Source: CBDFGT01 sp965247225
Lineage (GTDB): Bacteria > Pseudomonadota > Alphaproteobacteria > Rhizobiales > Rhizobiaceae
Direction: 5' to 3'
Length of the DNA stretch: 6,207 bases
NCBI GenBank assembly: GCA_965247225.1
Contig: CBDFGT010000034.1
Coordinates: 1-6,207, forward strand
Positions 1 through 6,024 of this stretch are shown here, piece after piece. Below the pieces are notes generated by a model. It made no database searches. It worked only from the letters and a program-made list of their open reading frames with translations, and had not been told where the DNA came from. Within the stretch, counting starts at the first letter, position 1, and each line of letters starts with the position of its first letter. A program made the position numbers and the translations under genes.

Positions 1-143
1 AACCTGCATCAAGCGGGTCACCGGTCATCGAAGATGAGATCACGACGCTACGGTCAGGTTTCGTATTGTGTTCCCGTCTTCCCCTCTGGTATCACAAACT
101 GTTGGTGCCTGGCGGGAAAAGAACAGCACTCAATTCCAAACGG
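1..143. other. Unassigned flank downstream of secA
   Basis: I recognise no gene here. Two open fragments run off the left edge. On the plus strand a frame reading CIKRVTGHRR ends at a TGA at 35-37 and could be the tail of a gene converging on secA. On the minus strand a frame opened by a TGA at 94-92 reads through a GTG (43-41) and an ATG (28-26, MTGDPLDAG) to the edge, and could be the start of a gene downstream of secA. Neither has a convincing ribosome binding site or a recognisable motif. I see no strong hairpin with a T-run that would serve as the secA terminator; the best inverted repeats after the secA stop are short and mismatched. Confidence 0.4.
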
Positions 144-2861
144 TCAGACGGTCTCATATGCGCCGTGGCAGTGTTTGTATTTTTTGCCGGAGCCACACGG
201 GCAGGTTTCATTGCGGGATACTTTCCCCCATGTTGCCGGATTTTGCGGATCACGATTTTCCGATGCTGCAACAGCCGCACTTTCGTCGTAACCGGCAGAA
301 AACTCGTCCTCGCCCGTTGTCGCGTCAATATGATGGGCTTCCATCTGCGGCACGGACAAAGGTGCAGCCGGTGCCTCGCGCACCACTTCAACCCGTGACA
401 TCTGCTGGGTTACAACCTGACGCAGGTTGTTGAGCAGCGTCTGGAACAGTTCAAAGGCTTCCTGCTTGTATTCCTGCAACGGATCACGCTGCGCATAGCC
501 ACGGAACCCGACGACAGAGCGCAGATGCTCCAGATTGACAATATGCTCGCGCCACAGATGATCGAGCGTCTGGAGAACCACGGAGCGCTCGACATAGGCC
601 AGCACTTCGCGACCAAAGCGTTCTGCGCGGTCGGCAGCGGCCTTGTCAGACAGTTCGATCAGGCGGGTGTGAATATCGTCTTCGGCTATGCCTTCCTCGG
701 CGGCCCATTCGACAACCGGCAGATCCAGATTGAGGGCAAGGGCTACAGCATCCTGAAGACCTTTGGCATCCCAGCGTTCGGCATAGGCATTTTCCGGAAT
801 GTGCTTGCGCACCAGCTGGTCGATCACTTCATGGCGCATATCTGCCACGGTTTCGGTCAGGTCAGTCGAATCCATCAGCTCCAGACGCTGTTCAAAGATC
901 ACCTTGCGCTGGTCATTGAGAACATCGTCATATTTCAGAAGATTTTTGCGCACGTCAAAATTGCGGCCTTCAACCTTTTTCTGGGCGCGTTCCAGAGCCT
1001 TGTTGATCCATGGGTGAACAATGGATTCGCCTTCTTTAAGGCCCAGCTTCTGCAGCATGCCGTCCATGCGGTCGGAGCCGAAAATGCGCATCAGGTCGTC
1101 CTGAAGCGACAGGTAGAATTTTGAGCGGCCCGGATCACCCTGACGGCCGGAACGGCCGCGCAACTGGTTGTCGATGCGGCGGCTTTCATGGCGTTCTGTT
1201 GCCAGAACATAGAGGCCACCGGCAGCAATCGCCTTGTCTTTCTGAATTTTCACTTCAGCGCGAATCTTCTGTTCGGCTGCGTCGCGCTCGGGGCCGGGCT
1301 CCATTTCCGACAATTCGCGTTCAATGCGCATGTCCGGATTGCCACCCAGCTGAATGTCGGTACCACGGCCCGCCATGTTGGTGGCAATCGTCACGGCACC
1401 GGGAACACCGGCCTGCGAAACGATATAGGCTTCCTGCTCGTGATAGCGGGCATTCAGAACCGCAAAATTCTCAAAGCCGGAATTTTTCAGCATGGTTGCC
1501 AGAAGTTCGGATTTTTCAATCGATGTGGTGCCGACCAGAATAGGCTGCCCGCGCGAATGGGCATCCTTGATCTCTGCAATGATCGCCTTGAATTTTTCGT
1601 CCGTGGTGCGGTACACCTCGTCATGCTCGTCCAGACGGCTGATCGGCAGGTTGGTCGGCACTTCCACCACTTCCAGTCCGTAGATATTGCCGAATTCCTC
1701 GGCTTCCGTCGATGCGGTTCCGGTCATGCCACCCAGTTTTGTGTACATGCGGAAATAATTCTGGAATGTTACTTGCGCCAGCGTCTGGTTTTCCGGCTGG
1801 ATGGAAACCTTTTCCTTGGCTTCCAGAGCCTGGTGCTGACCTTCCGAATAACGACGGCCCGGCATCATGCGGCCCGTAAACTCGTCGATAATGACGATCT
1901 CGTCATTGCGGACGATATAATCCTTGTCGCGCTGGAACAGCTTGTGCGCCTTCAGGGCATTGTTGATGTGGTGCACGATGGCGACGTTCTCGATATCATA
2001 GAGACCATCCCCCTTGAGCAACCCGGCATCGCGCAGCAGACCTTCCAGCTTTTCGGTGCCGCTTTCGGAAAAGTTTGCCGAACGCTGTTTCTCATCAATT
2101 TCATAGTCGCTTTCCTCCAGCACCGGTATGAAAGCATTGATGGTATTGTACAGTTCGGAGCGGTCATCAAGCGGTCCGGAAATGATCAGCGGCGTGCGGG
2201 CTTCATCCACCAGGATGGAATCGACTTCATCGACAATCGCAAAATTGTGGCCGCGCTGGACCATCTGGTTGCGGTCATATTTCATATTGTCGCGCAGGTA
2301 ATCAAAACCCAGCTCATTGTTGGTAGCGTAGGTCACATCACAGGCATAGGCCTCGCGGCGCTCGTCATCGGACAGGCCATGGACAATCACACCGGTGCTC
2401 ATGCCGAGGAAGGCGAAAATCCGGCCCATCTGCTCGCTGTCGCGCCGGGCCAGATAATCATTGACCGTTACAACATGCACACCCTTGCCGGAAAGGGCGT
2501 TGAGATAGACGGGCAATGTGGCAACCAGCGTCTTGCCTTCACCTGTTTTCATTTCGGCAATGGCATTTTCGTGCAGGATCATGCCGCCGATCAACTGTAC
2601 GTCAAACGGTCGCAGGCCCAGAACCCGGCGCGCCGCCTCACGGGCCACGGCAAAAGCCGGAACAAGGATATCATCCAGACTTTTGCCATCCGCCAGCATC
2701 TGGCGAAATTCTGCCGTCTTTGCCTTCAGGGCCTCGTCCGAGAGGGCTTTTATCTTGTTTTCCTGCGCATTGATGGCTTCGACGCGGGTCTTGTATGACC
2801 TCACACGGCGATCATTCGATGAACCAAACAATTTGCGGGCTAATCCACCAAGGCTGACCAT
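144..2861 (-). CDS. secA: Preprotein translocase ATPase subunit SecA
   Basis: SecA is the cytosolic motor ATPase that binds SecYEG at the inner membrane and pushes unfolded preproteins through the channel. The product is a complete 905-residue protein, a normal length for alphaproteobacteria. Visible motifs, numbered from the chosen start, are Walker A MKTGEGKT (104-111, Lys110), Walker B DEVD (211-214), and the second-nucleotide-fold motifs TNMAGRGTDI (494-503) and QLRGRSGRQGD (566-576). The LKYDDVLNDQR segment (near 642-652) and the two-helix-finger region ending in FRGYAQRDPLQEYK (near 786-799) also match the family. The tail has a variable acidic linker and then CxCx8CH (Cys887, Cys889, Cys898, His899), the zinc site that contacts SecB and phospholipid. 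An ATG two codons upstream (2867-2865) is also possible. The 2861 ATG is preferred because AAAGGA lies 8 nt before it but only 2 nt before the other, and because rhizobial SecA proteins begin MVSLGG. It diverges from the foldase gene. Confidence 0.98.
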   Translation of the reverse strand: MVSLGGLARKLFGSSNDRRVRSYKTRVEAINAQENKIKALSDEALKAKTAEFRQMLADGKSLDDILVPAFAVAREAARRVLGLRPFDVQLIGGMILHENAIAEMKTGEGKTLVATLPVYLNALSGKGVHVVTVNDYLARRDSEQMGRIFAFLGMSTGVIVHGLSDDERREAYACDVTYATNNELGFDYLRDNMKYDRNQMVQRGHNFAIVDEVDSILVDEARTPLIISGPLDDRSELYNTINAFIPVLEESDYEIDEKQRSANFSESGTEKLEGLLRDAGLLKGDGLYDIENVAIVHHINNALKAHKLFQRDKDYIVRNDEIVIIDEFTGRMMPGRRYSEGQHQALEAKEKVSIQPENQTLAQVTFQNYFRMYTKLGGMTGTASTEAEEFGNIYGLEVVEVPTNLPISRLDEHDEVYRTTDEKFKAIIAEIKDAHSRGQPILVGTTSIEKSELLATMLKNSGFENFAVLNARYHEQEAYIVSQAGVPGAVTIATNMAGRGTDIQLGGNPDMRIERELSEMEPGPERDAAEQKIRAEVKIQKDKAIAAGGLYVLATERHESRRIDNQLRGRSGRQGDPGRSKFYLSLQDDLMRIFGSDRMDGMLQKLGLKEGESIVHPWINKALERAQKKVEGRNFDVRKNLLKYDDVLNDQRKVIFEQRLELMDSTDLTETVADMRHEVIDQLVRKHIPENAYAERWDAKGLQDAVALALNLDLPVVEWAAEEGIAEDDIHTRLIELSDKAAADRAERFGREVLAYVERSVVLQTLDHLWREHIVNLEHLRSVVGFRGYAQRDPLQEYKQEAFELFQTLLNNLRQVVTQQMSRVEVVREAPAAPLSVPQMEAHHIDATTGEDEFSAGYDESAAVAASENRDPQNPATWGKVSRNETCPCGSGKKYKHCHGAYETV

Positions 2862-2869
2862 GTACATGG

Positions 2870-2875
2870 TCCTTT
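2870..2875 (-). promoter_or_regulatory. secA ribosome binding site
   Basis: Read on the minus strand, AAAGGA stands 8 nt upstream of the ATG at 2861-2859 and only 2 nt upstream of the ATG at 2867-2865. The spacing favours the second ATG, giving a protein that begins MVSLGG rather than MYMVSLGG. Confidence 0.75.
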
Positions 2876-2901
2876 CTCAATAACTGTCATAAACGTTTCA
2901 C

Positions 2902-2931
2902 ATTGCCGCCAAAACCAGCAGGGCCTGTCAA
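2902..2931 (-). promoter_or_regulatory. Candidate proximal secA promoter
   Basis: The minus strand has a perfect TTGACA -35 box (2931-2926), an 18-nt spacer and GGCAAT (2907-2902), which matches the -10 consensus at its last three positions. Transcription would begin near 2895, giving a leader of about 35 nt. The -35 is strong and the -10 weak, which is common for alphaproteobacterial housekeeping promoters. This is inferred from sequence only. Confidence 0.35.
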
Positions 2932-2978
2932 AATGGCGCAATACGTCCCGAAACTGTTCTGGACGCGAGCTTGGCAGA

Positions 2979-3007
2979 CAGATAAGAGGGGGCCCGAATG
3001 ATGTCAA
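2979..3007 (-). promoter_or_regulatory. Candidate distal secA promoter
   Basis: The minus strand has a second perfect TTGACA (3007-3002), a 17-nt spacer and TATCTG (2984-2979), which keeps the TAT of the -10 box. Transcription would begin near 2972 and give a leader of roughly 110 nt. Spacing is ideal, so this is the better-formed of the two secA candidates. Its -35 box lies inside a short inverted repeat at 3001-3015. Confidence 0.4.
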
Positions 3008-3015
3008 CGGGACAT
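3001..3015. repeat. Short inverted repeat ATGTC-N5-GACAT
   Basis: Perfect 5-bp arms (3001-3005 and 3011-3015) flank a 5-nt spacer. The left arm and spacer contain the -35 box of the distal secA promoter candidate, the position where a repressor would act. Arms this short arise easily by chance. Confidence 0.3.
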
Positions 3016-3022
3016 ACGGTAA

Positions 3023-3040
3023 CAGAATGGCCACATTCTG
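3023..3040. repeat. Inverted repeat CAGAATG-GCCA-CATTCTG
   Basis: Perfect 7-bp arms (3023-3029 and 3034-3040) flank a 4-nt spacer. It lies between the distal secA -35 box (3002-3007) and the candidate -35 box of the foldase gene (3058-3063), so a protein bound here could affect both directions. There is no T-run after it on either strand, so it does not look like a terminator. I do not recognise it as the operator of a named regulator. Confidence 0.4.
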
Positions 3041-3057
3041 GTGATTGTTGCCTTTTG

Positions 3058-3087
3058 TTGACCTCATGCAACCCCCAAGGCTGGCAT
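3058..3087 (+). promoter_or_regulatory. Candidate promoter of the foldase gene
   Basis: TTGACC (3058-3063) matches the -35 consensus at five of six positions and is typical of alphaproteobacterial sigma-70 promoters. After an 18-nt spacer comes TGGCAT (3082-3087), a weak -10 box with three matches. Transcription would begin near 3094, giving a leader of about 27 nt that carries the ribosome binding site. Confidence 0.35.
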
Positions 3088-3106
3088 TTTGCGCCGGCGC
3101 TTTCCT

Positions 3107-3113
3107 GGAAAGG
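3107..3113 (+). promoter_or_regulatory. Foldase gene ribosome binding site
   Basis: GGAAAGG lies 7 nt before the ATG at 3121. It supports that start over an in-frame ATG at 2998, which would add 41 residues and bury the signal peptide inside the protein. Confidence 0.8.
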
Positions 3114-3120
3114 TATTTCG

Positions 3121-3975
3121 ATGCGGAATTTCAAGTTCGCAGCCACTGTTGCCATTTTTGCTGCACTGGCGTCCCAGACCGCGGTTTTTGCCGAGGACAA
3201 GCCGGACGCTGTTATCGCCAAGGTCGGTGATGTTGAAATCAGGCAATCCGAGCTGGATCTGGCTGTTGCCAATCTTGATCCACAGCTTGCCCAGTTGCCT
3301 GATGACAAAAAGAAGATTGCTGCCCTGTCTGCAGCTATCGACGTGAATGTTGTAACGGGGCTTGCCAACAAGGAAAAGCTTGCCGACAGCGCCGATTTCA
3401 AGGCCCGCATGAATTTCCTGATGACACGGGAATTGCACAATGCCTATTTCAGGAAATTTGTACTCGATTCGGTAACCCCGGAAGAGATCAAGGCGCGGTA
3501 TGACAAGGAAGTGGCTGCCATGCCGCCGACAGATGAAGTCAAGGCGGCCCATATTCTGGTCAAGACAGAGGAGGAAGCCAAGGCTGTGATTGCCGAACTG
3601 GATGCAGGCAAGGATTTTGCCGAACTGGCAAAAGAAAAATCCTCTGATCCCAGCAAATCGGAAGGTGGCGATCTGGGCTATTTCTCCAGGGGCCGGATGG
3701 TTCCTGAATTTGAAACGGCTGCCTTTGCCCTCAAGGTCGGCGAATATACCAAGGTTCCCGTCAAGTCGCAGTTCGGCTACCATGTGATCAAGCTTCTCGA
3801 CAGGCGCGTGGCCCCGCCGCCGCCATTTGACCAGGTTTCACAGCAGGTTCGCCAGCTGGTCATGCAGGACAAATATATTGCCCTCCTGAAGGCTGCCAAG
3901 GCCGATACGACCATCGAGATCCTCGATCCGGCCCTCAAGGCAGGGTATGATGCGGCCAACGCTGCAGCCAAATAA
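3121..3975 (+). CDS. Secreted parvulin-type peptidyl-prolyl cis-trans isomerase
   Basis: This 284-residue protein is predicted to catalyse cis-trans isomerisation of proline peptide bonds during folding of exported proteins, in the manner of the PrsA/SurA/PpiD families. Residues 1-24 form a Sec signal peptide: Arg2 and Lys5, a hydrophobic core, then AVFA before EDKP with a VFA cleavage site. I see no lipobox cysteine, so the mature protein should be soluble in the periplasm. Residues 25-135 form an N-terminal chaperone-like region beginning with a VIAKVGDVEI strand. The parvulin domain spans about 138-229, with AAHILV (His144), SDP (175-177), GGDLGYF (182-188), Met193, Phe197, Phe202 and FGYH (218-221), the expected active-site pattern. 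A short proline run (APPPPF, 231-236) leads into a helical C-terminal tail. The start is set by the ribosome binding site 7 nt upstream. The gene diverges from secA, which fits a job in protein export, and a terminator follows. Clients are unknown. Confidence 0.95.
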   Translation: MRNFKFAATVAIFAALASQTAVFAEDKPDAVIAKVGDVEIRQSELDLAVANLDPQLAQLPDDKKKIAALSAAIDVNVVTGLANKEKLADSADFKARMNFLMTRELHNAYFRKFVLDSVTPEEIKARYDKEVAAMPPTDEVKAAHILVKTEEEAKAVIAELDAGKDFAELAKEKSSDPSKSEGGDLGYFSRGRMVPEFETAAFALKVGEYTKVPVKSQFGYHVIKLLDRRVAPPPPFDQVSQQVRQLVMQDKYIALLKAAKADTTIEILDPALKAGYDAANAAAK

Positions 3976-3983
3976 TATCAGGC

Positions 3984-4010
3984 GGCCCGGTCAAAACCGG
4001 GCCCTTTTGT
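3984..4010 (+). terminator. Rho-independent terminator after the foldase gene
   Basis: A perfect 8-bp stem (GGCCCGGT at 3984-3991 with ACCGGGCC at 3996-4003) closes a CAAA loop and is followed by CTTTTGTT. It starts 8 nt after the foldase stop codon and ends 18 nt before the argJ ATG. The U-tract is short (four T, then GTT), so some read-through into argJ is plausible. Confidence 0.85.
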
Positions 4011-4016
4011 TCCATC

Positions 4017-4021
4017 GGGGA
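4017..4021 (+). promoter_or_regulatory. argJ ribosome binding site
   Basis: GGGGA lies 7 nt upstream of the ATG at 4029, separated from it by an AT-rich stretch. It sits directly downstream of the terminator hairpin. Confidence 0.6.
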
Positions 4022-4028
4022 TTTTTAA

Positions 4029-5261
4029 ATGTCTGAATCGGTTTCACCTCTGGCTCCCAAGTTTTTTGCGTCCATGCCTGCTGTCAAAGGCGTTCGCATG
4101 GCAACGGCTGCGGCCGGAATCAAATACAAGAACAGGACAGATGTCCTGATGATGGTGTTTGATCAGCCCGCGCACGTTGCGGGGGTTTTTACAAAGTCGA
4201 AATGCCCGTCGGCCCCTGTGGATTTTTGCCGTGCAAACCTTGCGGGCGGTGTTGCCCGCGCCGTTGTGGTCAATTCCGGCAATGCCAATGCCTTTACCGG
4301 CAAGAAAGGCGTTGCAGCCACGCACTTGACGGCGCAATCGGCAGCCGCGGCCGTCGGCTGCAAGGAGACGGAGGTGTTTCTGGCTTCCACCGGTGTTATC
4401 GGTGAACCGCTGGATGCAACGAAATTTGCCGGTGTTCTGGATGGTCTTTATCGGAACGGGCAGGAAGATTTCTGGCTTGAAGCCGCCAGGGCCATCATGA
4501 CGACGGATACCTATCCGAAGGTGGCAACCCGCACGGCGGATATCGGCGGTGTTGCGGTTCGCATCAATGGTATTGCCAAGGGGGCGGGCATGATTGCGCC
4601 GGATATGGCGACCATGCTGTCCTTTGTGGTGACCGATGCCGATATTTCAGCCCCCGTGTTGCAGTCCCTGCTTTCGCAAGGGGTTGAACCAACGTTCAAT
4701 TGCGTCACCGTGGACAGCGATACGTCAACCTCCGATACGCTGATGCTGTTTGCAACGGCAGCCGCCGGCAATGAAGCCGTTACGGATCTGGCCGATCCGC
4801 GCCTGTCAGGGTTCAAACTGGCCCTGTCTGATCTCCTGAAGGATCTCGCGCTGCAGGTTGTGCGCGATGGCGAGGGTGCGCGCAAGATGGTTGCCATCAC
4901 CGTCACCGGGGCAGAACATGCCGCCGCTGCCAAACGGATTGCGCTGTCCATTGCCAATTCACCGCTGGTGAAGACGGCTGTTGCCGGCGAGGATGCCAAT
5001 TGGGGGCGTATTGTCATGGCCGTCGGAAAGTCAGGCGAAATGGCTGACCGCGACCGGTTGCAAATCTGGTTTGGTGATGTGCGTGTTGCCTTTGAGGGCG
5101 AACGGGATCCTGCCTATTCGGAAGCCGCGACAACGGCGGTGATGAAGGAGCAGGATATTGCCATCCGGGTTGACATCGGTCTGGGCTCCGGGCAGGCAAC
5201 GGTCTGGACCTGTGACCTCACAAAGGAATATGTGGCAATCAATGGCGATTACAGAAGCTAG
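4029..5261 (+). CDS. argJ: Bifunctional ornithine/glutamate N-acetyltransferase ArgJ
   Basis: ArgJ transfers the acetyl group from N-acetylornithine to glutamate in the cyclic arginine pathway, releasing ornithine and regenerating N-acetylglutamate. Many bacterial forms also make N-acetylglutamate from acetyl-CoA; whether this one does cannot be read from sequence. The 410-residue length is normal. The family is made as a precursor that cuts itself into alpha and beta chains, and the site is intact: KGAGMIAPDMATMLSF (184-199), with cleavage expected between Ala194 and Thr195, Thr195 becoming the N-terminal nucleophile of the beta chain. The oxyanion-hole segment STGVIG (120-125), VVNSGNANAFTG (80-91), the conserved CVTVDSDTSTSD (225-236), RDGEGA (279-284) and the C-terminal AINGDYRS (403-410) all match the family. 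It probably acts in the cytoplasm. Its 3' end overlaps the next gene by about 20 bp. A terminator lies just upstream, so it may need read-through or a promoter inside the foldase gene. Confidence 0.98.
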   Translation: MSESVSPLAPKFFASMPAVKGVRMATAAAGIKYKNRTDVLMMVFDQPAHVAGVFTKSKCPSAPVDFCRANLAGGVARAVVVNSGNANAFTGKKGVAATHLTAQSAAAAVGCKETEVFLASTGVIGEPLDATKFAGVLDGLYRNGQEDFWLEAARAIMTTDTYPKVATRTADIGGVAVRINGIAKGAGMIAPDMATMLSFVVTDADISAPVLQSLLSQGVEPTFNCVTVDSDTSTSDTLMLFATAAAGNEAVTDLADPRLSGFKLALSDLLKDLALQVVRDGEGARKMVAITVTGAEHAAAAKRIALSIANSPLVKTAVAGEDANWGRIVMAVGKSGEMADRDRLQIWFGDVRVAFEGERDPAYSEAATTAVMKEQDIAIRVDIGLGSGQATVWTCDLTKEYVAINGDYRS

Positions 5262-6024
5262 ACAAGCACCCGGCCTGCCGATGGTCCGACGCCTGGAAGC
5301 CGCCGGTTTCCGGGCCTGGCCTGCCGCATCCGTGCAGTATGACGGCTCGTGGCAGATCAGGCTCAATGGCGGTCATCCTTCAAAGCGCGTCAACGCTGTT
5401 GTACCGCTGGACCCGCAGGACAATCGCGATATTGCCTTGCGGGTGGAAAGGGCCGGTCGCAAGTTCCAGTCCTATGGCCGCACGCTGACGGTGCGTGAGA
5501 CACCGCTCGCACCGCCGGACCTCATGGCCTATCTGACAAACAATGGCTGGGCGTCGCAGGATGAAACCCTGGTGATGACCGTCGGGCTGGATGATCTCGA
5601 TCTTGGCGAAACCATGGATCACCTGCCGACACGCGATGTGGGGCGTTTCGTGGATGCCAGCCTTTCTGTTGAAGGCCTTGAGGCGGACATGAAACCGGCT
5701 CTGGCCGAAATCATCACCTCCATCAAGCCCGATGCCGGTCTGTTCGTGGCCGAAGACCCTGATTGTGGTCCGGTTGCGGCCATGCTCTGTGTTCATGACA
5801 ATGATCTTGCCGGTATCATGCAGTTCGCCGTTGCCGAAGCCCGGCGCCGCAAGGGTATCGGCTCGGAGATTCTGGCAGCCGGCTTGCGCTGGGCGCGGGT
5901 AAAGGGTGCCAAAACGGCCTGGTTGCAGGTGGATGCCGCAAATCTTCCGGCTCTTGGCCTGTACGCCAGGTTCGGCTTTCAGGAGGTTTATCGTTATTCC
6001 TACTGGCGGGCGAAAAGCGCATGA
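5242..6024 (+). CDS. GNAT-family N-acetyltransferase, substrate unknown
   Basis: The product (260 residues from the chosen start) belongs to the GNAT superfamily, which moves an acetyl group from acetyl-CoA to an amine. The C-terminal half is a recognisable GNAT fold: acetyl-CoA motif RRKGIG (202-207, the RxxGxG pyrophosphate loop) preceded by a strand (AGIMQFAVAEA, 190-200), then TAWLQVDAANLPALGLYARFGF (225-246), the motif B region. Residues 20-130 (GFRAWPAASVQYDGSW, RLNGGHPSKRVNAVVPL and onward) resemble the N-terminal half found in double-domain GNAT proteins, probably degenerate. The start is uncertain. The ATG at 5242 overlaps argJ by 20 bp and has AAAGGA 14 nt upstream; ATGs at 5230 and 5281 and a TTG at 5158 are alternatives. 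I chose 5242 because the conserved region begins near residue 15. It overlaps mutT by ATGA. Linkage to argJ does not prove a role in arginine metabolism. Confidence 0.9.
   Translation: MAITEARQAPGLPMVRRLEAAGFRAWPAASVQYDGSWQIRLNGGHPSKRVNAVVPLDPQDNRDIALRVERAGRKFQSYGRTLTVRETPLAPPDLMAYLTNNGWASQDETLVMTVGLDDLDLGETMDHLPTRDVGRFVDASLSVEGLEADMKPALAEIITSIKPDAGLFVAEDPDCGPVAAMLCVHDNDLAGIMQFAVAEARRRKGIGSEILAAGLRWARVKGAKTAWLQVDAANLPALGLYARFGFQEVYRYSYWRAKSA

Noticed and set aside
98..119. A possible hairpin after the secA stop, considered as its terminator
   Set aside because: The arms are interrupted by several mismatches and no T-run follows on the minus strand.
1188..2798. A 536-codon open frame on the plus strand opposite secA
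   Set aside because: It lies wholly antisense to an intact, strongly conserved secA, has no recognisable domain and no ribosome binding site I could see. Long antisense frames are expected opposite codon-biased genes.
2891..2898. The 8-bp palindrome AAACGTTT in the secA leader
   Set aside because: An 8-bp palindrome of this composition is expected by chance at this scale, and it has no paired copy or clear position relative to a promoter.
2840..3067. A 75-codon minus-strand frame ahead of secA, considered as a SecM-like arrest peptide
   Set aside because: Its ATG lies upstream of both secA promoter candidates, its start has no signal-peptide shape, it has no SecM-like arrest motif, and it runs into the secA coding region. 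A shorter in-frame start at 2890 (MTVIEKGPCTWSALVD) has no good ribosome binding site either.
2998..3120. A 41-residue N-terminal extension of the foldase from the ATG at 2998
   Set aside because: It would place the signal peptide inside the protein, spans the candidate promoter, and lacks a ribosome binding site as good as the GGAAAGG before 3121.
3064..3783. A 239-codon minus-strand frame opposite the foldase gene
   Set aside because: It is antisense to a gene with clear parvulin motifs and contains no recognisable protein features of its own.
4511..5017. A 168-codon minus-strand frame opposite argJ
   Set aside because: It is a codon-bias shadow of the intact argJ frame, rich in Ser, Ala, Thr and Arg and without domain signals.
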